Positions 9,325-19,721 of a stretch of 64,000 nucleotides of DNA are shown one piece after another. Location of the stretch: the NCBI RefSeq assembly GCF_003814705.1, contig NZ_RKRA01000001.1, positions 1,674,001 to 1,738,000 of the forward strand, in the 5' to 3' direction. Source of the stretch: Georgenia muralis. Its GTDB lineage: Bacteria > Actinomycetota > Actinomycetes > Actinomycetales > Actinomycetaceae. Below the pieces are notes generated by a model that ran no database searches, was not told the origin of the DNA, and saw nothing but the letters and a program-made list of their open reading frames with translations. The translations under genes were made by a program, and so were the position numbers. Numbering within the stretch: the first letter of the stretch is position 1; each line of letters begins with the position of its first letter.

Positions 9325-9933
9325 TCAGCCGAGCAGGCGGGCTAGCTCCTCGACCTGCGCCGGGTCGTCCAGCGCGGAGCCCAACGAGACCACCCGGGCG
9401 CCGGCGTCCCGGTACTCGACGACCGTCGCCACCGTCATACCGCCGGTGGCGACGGTGCGCAACGTCGGGAAGGGGCCGCGCATCGCCGTGAACCACCCGG
9501 TGCCGAGCACGCTCGCCGGGAAGGCCTTGACCCAGCCGAGGCCGTGGCGCACGGCCCGCTGGATCTCGCTCGGCGTACTCACCCCGGGCAGGTGTGGCAG
9601 CCCGTGCTCCTGGCTCCAGCGGACCACGTCGTCGTCCAGGCCCGGCGCGACGGTGAAGGACACTCCGATCTCGGCGACCTCGTTGAGCTGGTCCAGCGTG
9701 GTGACGGTTCCGGCGCCGACGCCGTGACCGCGTTCGGCCCCGGCGGCGACCGCCGCGACGAGGCTGGGGACCGCGTCGGGCGACTGCACGGGCACCTCCA
9801 CCTGGGTGATGCCGAGGTCCCACGCCCGATGGCACAGCTCGACCGTCTGCGCCGGCGGCCGCCCGCGCAGGATGACCATGACCCGCTGCCCCTCGAAGGC
9901 GGTGTCGAACCAGCTCGGTGCGTGCGCGGTCAC
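9325..9933 (-). CDS. KDPG/KDPGal-type aldolase (probable 2-dehydro-3-deoxy-6-phosphogalactonate aldolase)
   Basis: This 202-residue class I aldolase would cleave KDPGal to pyruvate and glyceraldehyde 3-phosphate. Family residues are all present: Glu46 in VEVP, GAGTV with Thr76, the Schiff-base Lys136 in KAFPA, PGVSTPSE and the phosphate-binding GGM. The start is a GTG at 9933 inside a GTGA overlap with the kinase stop, so kinase and aldolase are coupled. The sequence alone does not separate KDPG from KDPGal specificity; the dgoD neighbourhood favours KDPGal. Confidence 0.87.
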   Translation of the reverse strand: MTAHAPSWFDTAFEGQRVMVILRGRPPAQTVELCHRAWDLGITQVEVPVQSPDAVPSLVAAVAAGAERGHGVGAGTVTTLDQLNEVAEIGVSFTVAPGLDDDVVRWSQEHGLPHLPGVSTPSEIQRAVRHGLGWVKAFPASVLGTGWFTAMRGPFPTLRTVATGGMTVATVVEYRDAGARVVSLGSALDDPAQVEELARLLG

Positions 9934-10862
9934 AGGATCTCCTCATCGACGGGGCGCGGCACCGGCCCGTGGCCGGGGCGGTGGTCCGAGGGGGTGCCGA
10001 GCGTCCAGGCCGCGAGCGAGTGGGCGAGCGTCAGCCGCCCGGGTGCGTCCTCGCCTCGCAGGTGGCCTGCGAGGTAGCCGGCGGCGAAGGCGTCGCCGGC
10101 TCCGACCGGCTCCGTGACCCGGACCCGCCGGGCCGGGACGCGGGTGATCTGGCCGGTGCGCCGGTCCAGCTCCACGGCCTCGTGCGCGCCGTCCTTGACG
10201 ACGACGACGTCGGGGCCGGCCAGCAGGGCGCCGACCTCTTCGGCCGTCTGGGTGCCCCACAACCCCGCCGCCTCGTCGAGACCGACGAGGACGACGGTGG
10301 CGCGGCGCGCCAGGTCGGCCAGCTCGGCAGCCGCGTCCCGCCCCGACCACAGGGCCGGACGGTGGTTGACGTCGAAAGACCACGGCACGCCGGCCGCGCC
10401 GGCACGGCGCACGAGCTCCTGGGTCATGGCGGCGGCACCGACCGACAGGGCGGGGGTGATGCCGCTCAGGTGCAGCCAGCGGGCGGTCGCGACGGGCCAC
10501 CCCGCGACGTCGGCCGGCCCGAGGCGGCTCGCGGCGGATCCGGATCGGAAGTACAGGACGCGCGTGCCCGCCGCGGACGGGTCCTTGAAGAACACGCCGG
10601 TCGGGGCCTCAGTTGACCGTGTGACCCAACGGACGTCCACGCCGGCCCCGGCCAGGTCGTCGACGATGCGGTCACCGAGCGCATCCTGGCCCAGGGCGCT
10701 GACCCAGGCGACCGGGAGGCCCAGGTCGGCGAGGTACCGGGCCACGTTCGACTCCGCCCCGGCGTGCGTGAGAAGCACGTTCCGGGTGCTGCGCAGGGGG
10801 CGGCCGTCCTCGGGTACGACGAGAGCCATCGTCTCGCCGACGCACAGCACCTGTCGGTCCAC
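9930..10862 (-). CDS. PfkB-family sugar kinase (probable 2-dehydro-3-deoxygalactonate kinase)
   Basis: A 310-residue ribokinase-fold kinase. It has the N-terminal GETM and AGAESNVARYLADLG motifs, the substrate lid region, and the C-terminal PfkB signature VGAGDAFAAGYLAG with the catalytic Asp. GTG 10862 is preceded by GAGGGGG, and an upstream extension in frame lacks family features. With DgoD and the aldolase it completes the De Ley-Doudoroff route. E. coli DgoK belongs to a different kinase family, so this would be a non-orthologous replacement; 2-dehydro-3-deoxygluconate is an alternative substrate. Confidence 0.85.
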   Translation of the reverse strand: MDRQVLCVGETMALVVPEDGRPLRSTRNVLLTHAGAESNVARYLADLGLPVAWVSALGQDALGDRIVDDLAGAGVDVRWVTRSTEAPTGVFFKDPSAAGTRVLYFRSGSAASRLGPADVAGWPVATARWLHLSGITPALSVGAAAMTQELVRRAGAAGVPWSFDVNHRPALWSGRDAAAELADLARRATVVLVGLDEAAGLWGTQTAEEVGALLAGPDVVVVKDGAHEAVELDRRTGQITRVPARRVRVTEPVGAGDAFAAGYLAGHLRGEDAPGRLTLAHSLAAWTLGTPSDHRPGHGPVPRPVDEEIL

Positions 10863-10887
10863 GTCGCCCCCTCGTGACCCGCCGATA

Positions 10888-11571
10888 CTAGCGGGCGTCG
10901 GCGGCCGACAGGCCCAGCAGGTGGGCGAGCTCGTCGACGTCGGCGGCGACCGCCCGGGCGCCGCCAGCCTCCTCGGGCTTGCCGTAGCCCCAGCGCACGA
11001 GGATCGTCCCGACGCCGTGGTGGGCGGCGCCGTCGACGTCGTGGTGACGGTCACCGACCATGACCACTCCGGACAGGTCGGCCCCGGCGAGGCGTAGCCC
11101 GGCGAGCGCCTCGGCGACGACGTCCGCCTTGGAGCTGACCCGCTCGTCCGGCGAGGCGCCCTCGATGACGGTGAAGTACCGGTCGAGCCCCGCCCCGGCG
11201 AGGATCTCGCGGGCGAGGAGGCGGACCTTCGACGTCGCCAGGGCGAGCGGGACTCCCGCGGCGTGGAGGCGCTCCAGGAGGTCCTCGATGCCGGGGTAGA
11301 CGCTCGCCTCGAGCATCCGCGCGGCGTAGCGGCCGCGGTAGTCGTCCACGAGGGGCGTCGTCTCCTCCTCCGGCAGACCGGTGAGCACGTGGAACGTCTC
11401 GCGGATCGGGGGTCCGACGAACCGCACGAGGGTCGCCGGCTCGTGGTGGCCGTACCCGTTGGCGTCCAGGGTCTCGGCGAGCGAGCGGGTGATGACGGGG
11501 GCGGAGTCGGTGATGGTGCCGTCCAGGTCGAGGATGACGGCGGTCGGGGTGTCGGTGCGGTCGGTGGCCAT
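10888..11571 (-). CDS. HAD-family hydrolase, phosphoglycolate-phosphatase-like
   Basis: A 227-residue soluble phosphatase with DLDGTITDS (nucleophile Asp15, general acid Asp17), the Thr/Ser motif in LATSK, the conserved Lys region and MVGDRHHDVDGA as motif IV. An alpha-helical cap lies between motifs I and II, as in Gph-like subfamily I enzymes. Its ATG shares one base with the stop of the MFS gene upstream. The sugar kinase follows after about 25 bases, so it may be part of the same transcript. The true substrate is unknown. Confidence 0.85.
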   Translation of the reverse strand: MATDRTDTPTAVILDLDGTITDSAPVITRSLAETLDANGYGHHEPATLVRFVGPPIRETFHVLTGLPEEETTPLVDDYRGRYAARMLEASVYPGIEDLLERLHAAGVPLALATSKVRLLAREILAGAGLDRYFTVIEGASPDERVSSKADVVAEALAGLRLAGADLSGVVMVGDRHHDVDGAAHHGVGTILVRWGYGKPEEAGGARAVAADVDELAHLLGLSAADAR

Positions 11572-12806
11572 CAGGGGCTCTCCTCGGGTGGGGTGTCGGT
11601 GGGCAGGTGGGCCTCGTCGCCGCGGTCTTGGGCGCGCAGCGCGGGCACAGCCGCGAGGCCGGCGACGACCGCGACGGCGCCGCTGCCGGCGACGACGACG
11701 AACCCGCCGTGCGAGCCGGCCGCGTCGATGACCGCGCCGGCGGTGGAGGCGCCCACGGAGACGCCCACGTTGATCGCGGTGCTCAGCCACGTCAGGCCCT
11801 CGGTGAGGCGCCGGCGCGGGACGATGTGCTGGACCATCGTGTTGCCGTTGATGATCGTCGGGGAGATCGCGAAGCCGCTCACGAACATCACCGCCGCCAT
11901 GACGACGACGTTCGTCACCACGAGGAACAGCGCCGCGCCGGCGGCCAGGACGACGACCCCGCTGACGAACCGGCGCCAGGCCGGCCCGGTCCACACCCGC
12001 GCCCCGTAGAGCAGGCCGGCGACCATGGAGCCGGCGGCGAAGATCCCCAGCATGATGCCGGCGGCGCCGGGTCGGCCGCGCTCGGCGGTGAAGGCGACCA
12101 CCGTGACGTCGGTGGCGCCGAAGATGCCGCCGACGAAGACGAACACGACGACCAGTCCCACCATCGCCGTGGAACGCATGACGCTCGGGCCGTGCGTGGA
12201 CGTCGCCGGGGCCGGCGGGGGTTCGGTGGAGCGCTGGCCGAGGAACGCCAGGCCGCCGAGGACCAGCAGCACCAGCGCCGTCGCCACCCCCGCCCACGGC
12301 GTCACCCCGGTCGCCAGCGTGGTCGCGGTGACCGGGCCGAGCACGAACGTCAGCTCGTCGAGGGCGGACTCGAGCGAGTACGCGCGGTGGAGCTCCTTGG
12401 GGGTGCGCACCACCTGCGTCCAGCGGGCGCGCACGAGGGCGCCCATCGAGCCGGCGGTCGCCCCGGCCACCGCGGCTGAGACGAAGAGCGTCCACGACGG
12501 CGCCCGCAGTGCCGCGGTGAGGACGAGGGCGAGCAGCCCGGTCGCGCTGACGGCCAGGGCCGGGAGCATGATCCGGGCCTGGCCGTGGCGGTCCACGAGC
12601 CGGGCGAGCTGCGGGGCCGCGATCGCCACGGAGACGACGAACGTGGCCGAGACCGAGCCCGCGAGACCGTAGGAGCCGCCGAGCCCCGAGATCATCAGGA
12701 CGATGCTGATCCCGACCATCGCCACAGGGAAGCGGGCGAGCAGACCGGCCGAGGAGAAGGCCAGCGCCCCCGGGAGGGCGAGGATCTGCTGATAGGGGCC
12801 GGCCAC
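11571..12806 (-). CDS. MFS transporter
   Basis: A polytopic transporter of about 411 residues with some 12 membrane segments and the motif-A-like loop ARLVDRHGQAR between segments 2 and 3. I place the start at GTG 12806 because GGTGGGAG lies upstream at good spacing; an in-frame GTG at 12866 would fall inside the pgm terminator hairpin. It is most like MFS proteins of actinomycetes without known substrate. It is coupled to the HAD gene downstream. Confidence 0.85.
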   Translation of the reverse strand: MAGPYQQILALPGALAFSSAGLLARFPVAMVGISIVLMISGLGGSYGLAGSVSATFVVSVAIAAPQLARLVDRHGQARIMLPALAVSATGLLALVLTAALRAPSWTLFVSAAVAGATAGSMGALVRARWTQVVRTPKELHRAYSLESALDELTFVLGPVTATTLATGVTPWAGVATALVLLVLGGLAFLGQRSTEPPPAPATSTHGPSVMRSTAMVGLVVVFVFVGGIFGATDVTVVAFTAERGRPGAAGIMLGIFAAGSMVAGLLYGARVWTGPAWRRFVSGVVVLAAGAALFLVVTNVVVMAAVMFVSGFAISPTIINGNTMVQHIVPRRRLTEGLTWLSTAINVGVSVGASTAGAVIDAAGSHGGFVVVAGSGAVAVVAGLAAVPALRAQDRGDEAHLPTDTPPEESP

Positions 12807-12845
12807 TGCCTGATTCTCCCACCCTCGTGCGGGCGCACGGCTGCC

Positions 12846-12873
12846 CGGGCCGGTGAGATCGGACACCGGCCCG
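12846..12873 (-). terminator. Terminator hairpin after pgm
   Basis: CGGGCCGGTG pairs with CACCGGCCCG around an 8-base loop, just past the phosphoglucomutase stop on the minus strand. It supports a separate transcript for the MFS gene. Confidence 0.65.
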
Positions 12874-12883
12874 TGGCGGGAGG

Positions 12884-14563
<1,680 letters not shown>

Positions 14564-14639
14564 GGTGGTGATCCTGCCACCGCGGGTCCGTCCTGGCAGC
14601 CCCTCGGCCGCGGACTCCCGCGCCCGGTGCATCTGCGGC

Positions 14640-14775
14640 CTTGGGATGCGCGGTGGTGGTGGGGCGCGCGCGGATGCGCGGGGGCTTGTGGCGCCGTGGG
14701 GATGCGCGGGGGCGGGCGCGTGCGGATGGCGGGCTGTGGGGCACGTGGGGTTGCGGGTGGCTGCGGATGCGCCGG
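14640..14775. repeat. Low-complexity upstream region with GATGCGCGG repeats
   Basis: GATGCGCGG occurs at 14645, 14673 and 14701, exactly 28 bases apart, and a diverged copy at 14766. The 237-base gap between the divergent pgm and rhodanese genes shows nothing else I can name. Confidence 0.5.
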
Positions 14776-14800
14776 CGCGTCCGGTTCGTAGGCTGGTGGC

Positions 14801-15154
14801 ATGGCTCTTCCTGACGTCCCCGGCGAGGCGGTGCGCGCCAGCGACCTCGACCCCGGGCAACCCGTCCCCGAGGGCTACGTGCTCCTCGACGTCCGCGAGC
14901 GTGAGGAGTGGGACGCCGGGCACGCCCCGGGCGCGGTCCACATCCCCATGGGCGAGCTGCCCACACGGCTCGACGACATCCCTGAGGGGGACCTGCTCGT
15001 GGTGTGCCGTACCGGCGGACGCTCGGGCCGGTCCGTCGCCTGGCTCAACCAGGCCGGCTTCGACGCGTACAACGTCGACGGCGGGATGAAGGAGTGGGAG
15101 CAGGCGGGGCTGCCGGTCGTCAGCGAGAAGGGCGCGCCGCCCCAGGTGCTGTGA
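14801..15154 (+). CDS. Single-domain rhodanese-like protein
   Basis: A 117-residue single rhodanese domain. [26 protein letters not shown] is the family core, and the active-site loop CRTGGRSGR carries the catalytic Cys, so sulfur transfer or a related thiol function is plausible. There is no signal peptide. A TAGGCT box (about 14789) lies only a few bases before the ATG, which suggests a very short leader or a leaderless transcript. Confidence 0.92.
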   Translation: MALPDVPGEAVRASDLDPGQPVPEGYVLLDVREREEWDAGHAPGAVHIPMGELPTRLDDIPEGDLLVVCRTGGRSGRSVAWLNQAGFDAYNVDGGMKEWEQAGLPVVSEKGAPPQVL

Positions 15155-15172
15155 CGGGCCCCGGCACCGGCT

Positions 15173-15254
15173 GATCCCTCTGTTGCCGAACGATCCCTCT
15201 GGTGCCGAATGATCCCGGCGGACCACTCTCGCTCGGCGACGGAGGGATCGTTCG
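15173..15254. repeat. 19-base tandem repeat plus 13-base inverted repeat
   Basis: GATCCCTCTGKTGCCGAAY occurs twice in tandem (15173-15191 and 15192-15210), and a third copy begins at 15211. CGAACGATCCCTC (15187-15199) is the exact inverse of GAGGGATCGTTCG (15242-15254). The element fills most of the gap between the rhodanese and DUF5926 genes. Confidence 0.7.
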
Positions 15255-15300
15255 CGGTGCGCGGCGGCGCCGGGTCCGGTGACCTCTACGCTTGGGCGCC

Positions 15301-16176
15301 ATGGGTAAGAAGAGCCGCAAGCAGCGCCAGTCCGTGGAGTCGGCCCCGAAGGTGAGGCGGGCGGAGGTCCCCTACGTCGAGCGGCCGTTCGAGGGCATCC
15401 CCGCCGAGCCGGACCTCGTCGCCATGCGCGAGGTCATCCCCGCCGCCACGATGCCGGTGCGCACCACCGAGGAGTACGGCGCCCGCGAGGTCCTGCTCGT
15501 CACCCTCCTGCCGGACATGCTCCCGGCCCTGCACCGCGAGGACGGCGCGGTGCTGGTCGCGCTGCAGACCCGCATGCACACCGGCGACGCCTCCCGCGAC
15601 GTCGCCGCCGCCCTCCTCGACGCCCTCGAGCTCGAGCCCGGCACCCCGCTGACGACGGCGGAGCTGCCCGAGCCGGGTCCGCGGCTGCAGGACGTCCTCG
15701 ACCTCGACGCGCCGTTCGAGATCGCCGTCCACGACACCTTCGACTACTGGCTCACCGAGGAGGGGAAGCAGGAGGAGGGGGTCGGCCACGCCCTCGAGCA
15801 CGCCAACGAGGAGATCGTCCCGACCGCGAAGGTCGACGGCGTGGACCACGCCTACTGGGTGCGCATGGGCCGTGAGTTCGTCCGCTGGGCGCGGCCGGAG
15901 GATCAGGAGCGGGTCCTCGACGCGCTCGCCCGCCTGCACGCCGCTCGTGCCTCGGCCATCGCCGACGGGGCGAAGTTCGTCGGCGCGTTCCGCTCGTGCG
16001 GGATCCTCATCCCCGTCTGGGAGCTCGCGCCCGGCACGGAGGCCGACGAGCTCCCCGGTCCGATGGCGGCCTTCGGGACGACCTTCGACGAGGCGCTCGC
16101 ATCCACGGAGCCGCTCACCGCCGAAGAGCGGCGCGCCCGCGCCGGCATCGTGTCGCGCCAGGTCGCCCTGCGGTAG
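15301..16176 (+). CDS. DUF5926 family protein
   Basis: A 291-residue cytoplasmic protein of a conserved actinobacterial family without known function. The basic start [10 protein letters not shown], the early [22 protein letters not shown] block and the C-terminal [16 protein letters not shown] block are family landmarks. An in-frame ATG nine bases upstream exists; ATG 15301 gives the usual start. A TACGCT -10-like box lies directly upstream, so it may be leaderless. Its place ahead of a glycosyltransferase and pheA is common in this phylum. Confidence 0.85.
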   Translation: MGKKSRKQRQSVESAPKVRRAEVPYVERPFEGIPAEPDLVAMREVIPAATMPVRTTEEYGAREVLLVTLLPDMLPALHREDGAVLVALQTRMHTGDASRDVAAALLDALELEPGTPLTTAELPEPGPRLQDVLDLDAPFEIAVHDTFDYWLTEEGKQEEGVGHALEHANEEIVPTAKVDGVDHAYWVRMGREFVRWARPEDQERVLDALARLHAARASAIADGAKFVGAFRSCGILIPVWELAPGTEADELPGPMAAFGTTFDEALASTEPLTAEERRARAGIVSRQVALR

Positions 16177-16275
16177 CCCGCCTCGAGACGTGCGTCACGC
16201 CGGTCGTCATGAGGTGGTCAAGGGCGCGCATGGACGAGATGCGCCATTGGTGCAGTTCGTGGATAGGCTTGCCGG

Positions 16276-17241
16276 GTGAGGCAGGCAGCCAGGTCGCAGC
16301 GTGTTGCGGTCATCATCCCCGCCAAGGACGAGGTGGACCGCATCGCGGCGACCGTGCGCGCCGCCCGCGCGATCCCGCACGTCGACCTGGTCCTCGTCGT
16401 CGACGACGGCTCGGAGGACGACACCCAGCACGCGGCCCGAGCCGCCGGCGCCGTCGTGGTGCGCCACTCCGTCAACCGGGGCAAGGCCTCGGCGATGGAG
16501 ACCGGTGCCTCGGTGGCCGCGATGCGCGACGTCGAGGACGCCCCGCCGCGTCTGCTGCTCTTCATCGACGCGGACCTCGGCGACACCGCGGTGGCCACGG
16601 CCCCGCTGGTCCCCCCGGTCCTCGCCGGCCTGGCGGACTGCACCATCGCGGTCCTGCCCCCCCAGGCCGGTGCGGGCGGGCACGGCATCGTCACCGGTCT
16701 GGCGCGGCGCGCCATCGCCCGCGCCACGGGCTGGACCCCTGCGCAGCCGCTCTCGGGCCAGCGGTGCATGACGCGTGAGGCGTTCGAGGCGGCCAGCCCG
16801 CTCTCCCGCGGCTGGGGGGTGGAGACCGGCATGACGATCGACCTCCTCGTCGCCGGGCTCACCGTGCAGGAGGTCCCCTGCGACCTTCGCCACCGGGCCT
16901 CGAGCAACGACCTCGCCGGGCAGCTGCACCGCGGTGCGCAGTACCGCGACGTCGCCCTGGCGGTCAACGCCCGACGGCTGCGCGGCGTCCGGGTGCCCAG
17001 CTCGCGCCGGGGTGACAACCCGGTGCGCCAGCGGCCCGGCCGGCCCTACCGGGCCTGGGCCCCGCCCGAGGACGTCTCAACCGTACGGGAGTCCGGCGTG
17101 GCGCCCTCCGCGGGCTCGGCAGGCGTCGCGCCACCGGGACCTGCTGCCGGGTCGACCCGTTCCCCCGGTTCCCCGGGCCCGGCCGGCTCGGCGGGCGCCG
17201 GCGCGGAACGCCGCGGACCGGCCGACTCCGGCGAGGCCTGA
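16276..17241 (+). CDS. Family 2 glycosyltransferase
   Basis: A 321-residue GT-A enzyme. The nucleotide-sugar site shows VAVIIPAKDE at the start, VVDDGSEDDT, and the metal-binding DAD in LFIDADLGD; a later GWGVETGMTIDLL supplies the acceptor-side Glu. It resembles glucosyl-phosphoglycerate-synthase-like GT2 proteins. The GTG start lies a few bases after a TAGGCT box, so a leaderless transcript is likely. The last 65 or so residues are Pro/Gly/Ser-rich and lie antisense to the tail of the convergent membrane-protein gene. Acceptor unknown. Confidence 0.85.
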   Translation: MRQAARSQRVAVIIPAKDEVDRIAATVRAARAIPHVDLVLVVDDGSEDDTQHAARAAGAVVVRHSVNRGKASAMETGASVAAMRDVEDAPPRLLLFIDADLGDTAVATAPLVPPVLAGLADCTIAVLPPQAGAGGHGIVTGLARRAIARATGWTPAQPLSGQRCMTREAFEAASPLSRGWGVETGMTIDLLVAGLTVQEVPCDLRHRASSNDLAGQLHRGAQYRDVALAVNARRLRGVRVPSSRRGDNPVRQRPGRPYRAWAPPEDVSTVRESGVAPSAGSAGVAPPGPAAGSTRSPGSPGPAGSAGAGAERRGPADSGEA

Positions 17242-19643
17242 ACCAGCCACCCGGCGAGCACGGACACCAGGAGCGGCACGGCGAGGGAGATCCCGATCGC
17301 GGGGATGACGATCCCGGAGTCGTTGACGGCGAACCCGATGGCGAACGTCGTCGCCAGCGCGGTCAGACCCGGGACGAGCATGACGACGGCGCGGTCGATC
17401 CGGGCCGGCGGCGTCGTGCCCACCAGCCAGTCGTAGGGCCCGCCGCCCGTGCCGCGCCGGGCCGACCTCAGCGGGCGGCTCAGCAACAGCACGACCAGGA
17501 CGATGCCGCCGATCGCCAGGAAGGTCAGGGTCGAGCCGAAGAGGTTGGCGAGGTTCTGCCCGGCCTTGCGGGCCACGACCGACCACAGCCCGCCGTCGAG
17601 GACCGTCTCGACGAACCGGCCCAGGTGGGAGCGCTCGCTCGGCGGGCGCAGCCAGTCGACCACGGAGAAGCTCACCGCGACGAGCGCCGTCACGGCGAGC
17701 ACGGCCAGGACCCGGCGCACGGTCAGGCGCACGCCGAGCGCCAGGAGGGCCAGGACGAGGAAGCCGGGCACGAGGGCGGGCGGGCCGCCGAAGTCGGCGC
17801 CGATCGAGGGCAGGCCGTCCAGGGCCGTCGCCGTGGCCCCGATGACCGCGACGGCGCCCGCCGCGAGGCGACGGCGACCGGTGCGCACGAGCGGCTCGGC
17901 GACGCACATCGCCACGAGGATCGTCGCGGCGGCGAAGAGGGAGAACGAGGAGTTGTTGAACCCGTAGAACCGCCCGCCCACCTGCGGCTGGATCCCCATG
18001 AGGGCGGAGACCTGCAGCCGGGCGCCGGTGAGGGCGTCGACGGCGAGGACGAGGGCGGTGAGCCCGGCGACGACGGCGACCGGGCCCAGCAGCTGCCGGC
18101 GCCACGGCCCGGCGAGGGCGACGACGGCGACGACGACCGCCAGCGCCGCGGTGGTCCCGTACAGCACCGCGCCGGGGCTGTCCGCCCGCCACCAGGGGAG
18201 GAGGTTGGCGAGGTAGGAGGCCACCGGCACCGCCCCGACGACGACCGCGGCGGCGCGCAGGGCCCGCAGGGCCGTGGCCGGGCGGCGTGAGCGCAGGGCC
18301 CCGGCGAGCCGGTCACCGGTGCGGCGGCGGTCGAGCCAGTCGGCGGCGCGATCGAGGACCCGGCGGTTGAGACCGAGGGTGACGACCCCGTAGAGCAGGA
18401 GGTTCCCCAGGACGAGGGCGGAGTAGAACGGTCCGACGAGAGGGCGGATCGCGACGGCGTGCCGGCCGACGTCGACGAGGTGCGCGACCCGCTCGGGGCC
18501 GGCGCGCCCGTCGGGTGCGGCAGTGACCGGGGCGCCCGCGAGGCCCGGGGGGGCGTCGATCCCCAGGGCGGCCAGCACGGTGGGCGTGAGGTCGGTGGAC
18601 TGGACCATGCCCGGCTGGCGGGTCGACCGGGTGTCGAGGAGGGAGCCGCCCTCGGTGGCGGTCACGGTGGCCGGTCCCACGGTGGCGAGCAGCTGCATGA
18701 GCGGCGCGGTGCCGGAGTCGGCGAGGGACGCGACGACGACGGTGGCGTCGGGCGCCTGCTCCCGCACGGCGTCGAGGACCGCCCCGACGCGGGCGTCGAC
18801 GCGGGCCACCTGCGCGCTGCGCTCCGGGGCCGTGAGGAGCCAGGCCTCGCTGGTGGTGGGCTCCTGGGTCTGGGAGGGGTCCGGCTCCTCGGTGGGGTCG
18901 TCGTTGCGCCCGGCCAGGCCCTCCGGGACGTCGACGAGGGGTCGGTTGCGGTCCCGGACGGAGCCGACGTCGACGACGGCGAGGGCGTGCCCGGGCAACG
19001 CCTGCGCCACCTGCTCGCCGAGGCGGTCGGCGGAGGTGGGGGCGAAGGTGTGGTCCGCCGCGACCGTGCCGTCGGAGCCGGCCAGTGCGACGGCGGCCCC
19101 CGGCCCGACGGCCACGGCCGGCACGTCCTCCTCGGTGAGGAGGTCGCCGAGCAGGCCCGGCTCGGCGTCGTAGGAGGCGGCACCGGCGGCCTCGACGTAG
19201 TCGGACCAGCCGCGAACCTGCCCGTTCGAGGTCGGCTCGCGCAGGAGACGGCAGGTGCCGAACGTGTCGGTGGGCAGGTCCGCCGCACGGCGTCCTGCTG
19301 ACAGGGCGAGCCACCCGTCGGCCGGGCAGGCGCTCGAGCGCACCGACCGCACGACCATGGTGGCCGCGCCGCCGGACCCGGCGAGCTCCCAGAGGTTCGG
19401 GGTGGAAAGGGCGCCGAGGTCCTCCCAGCGCAGGCCCGACGTGCCGATCACGACCAGGGGGGCGTCGACGTCGGCGACCGCGGCGCGCACGGTGACGTCG
19501 CCGCCGGCGGGGCGCTGCTCGGCAGCCGGGCCCCCACCGACCTGATCGGCGGCCGCGGCGCTGACGAGCGGCAGGAGGAACGGCAGGATCATCACCAGCG
19601 CGACGACCGCCGCGATGACGACGGCCACCCGCCGGTTGCGCAT
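17046..19643 (-). CDS. Large membrane protein with alkaline-phosphatase-like extracytoplasmic region
   Basis: An 865-residue protein. A first membrane helix (about residues 6-30) is followed by a roughly 400-residue outside region with the look of the alkaline-phosphatase fold (VVIGTSGLRWEDL, then STDLTPTVLAALGI). About ten further membrane segments follow and a Pro/Ala-rich cytoplasmic tail. ATG 19643 is preceded by AGGAGGAGG. Such genes often sit beside this glycosyltransferase in actinomycetes; a cell-envelope role is plausible but no function is established. The final 196 bases overlap the glycosyltransferase gene tail to tail. Confidence 0.8.
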   Translation of the reverse strand: MRNRRVAVVIAAVVALVMILPFLLPLVSAAAADQVGGGPAAEQRPAGGDVTVRAAVADVDAPLVVIGTSGLRWEDLGALSTPNLWELAGSGGAATMVVRSVRSSACPADGWLALSAGRRAADLPTDTFGTCRLLREPTSNGQVRGWSDYVEAAGAASYDAEPGLLGDLLTEEDVPAVAVGPGAAVALAGSDGTVAADHTFAPTSADRLGEQVAQALPGHALAVVDVGSVRDRNRPLVDVPEGLAGRNDDPTEEPDPSQTQEPTTSEAWLLTAPERSAQVARVDARVGAVLDAVREQAPDATVVVASLADSGTAPLMQLLATVGPATVTATEGGSLLDTRSTRQPGMVQSTDLTPTVLAALGIDAPPGLAGAPVTAAPDGRAGPERVAHLVDVGRHAVAIRPLVGPFYSALVLGNLLLYGVVTLGLNRRVLDRAADWLDRRRTGDRLAGALRSRRPATALRALRAAAVVVGAVPVASYLANLLPWWRADSPGAVLYGTTAALAVVVAVVALAGPWRRQLLGPVAVVAGLTALVLAVDALTGARLQVSALMGIQPQVGGRFYGFNNSSFSLFAAATILVAMCVAEPLVRTGRRRLAAGAVAVIGATATALDGLPSIGADFGGPPALVPGFLVLALLALGVRLTVRRVLAVLAVTALVAVSFSVVDWLRPPSERSHLGRFVETVLDGGLWSVVARKAGQNLANLFGSTLTFLAIGGIVLVVLLLSRPLRSARRGTGGGPYDWLVGTTPPARIDRAVVMLVPGLTALATTFAIGFAVNDSGIVIPAIGISLAVPLLVSVLAGWLVQASPESAGPRRSAPAPAEPAGPGEPGERVDPAAGPGGATPAEPAEGATPDSRTVETSSGGAQAR

Positions 19644-19721
19644 CCTCCTCCTGCTGCCCACGCAGGGAAGCGTACGTGCCGCCGATAGGCTCCCACCCGA
19701 CGACCGTTCCTGGGAGGACAC

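Noticed and set aside
9325-9933. Naming the aldolase dgoA
   Set aside because: KDPG and KDPGal aldolases cannot be separated by sequence at this level, so no symbol was given.
12807-12866. Longer start of the MFS gene at GTG 12866
   Set aside because: It lies inside the pgm terminator hairpin and lacks a ribosome site; GTG 12806 is better.
14641-15254. CRISPR-like array
   Set aside because: Repeats are 9 or 19 bases, with two or three copies and no spacers of array type; no cas genes are nearby.
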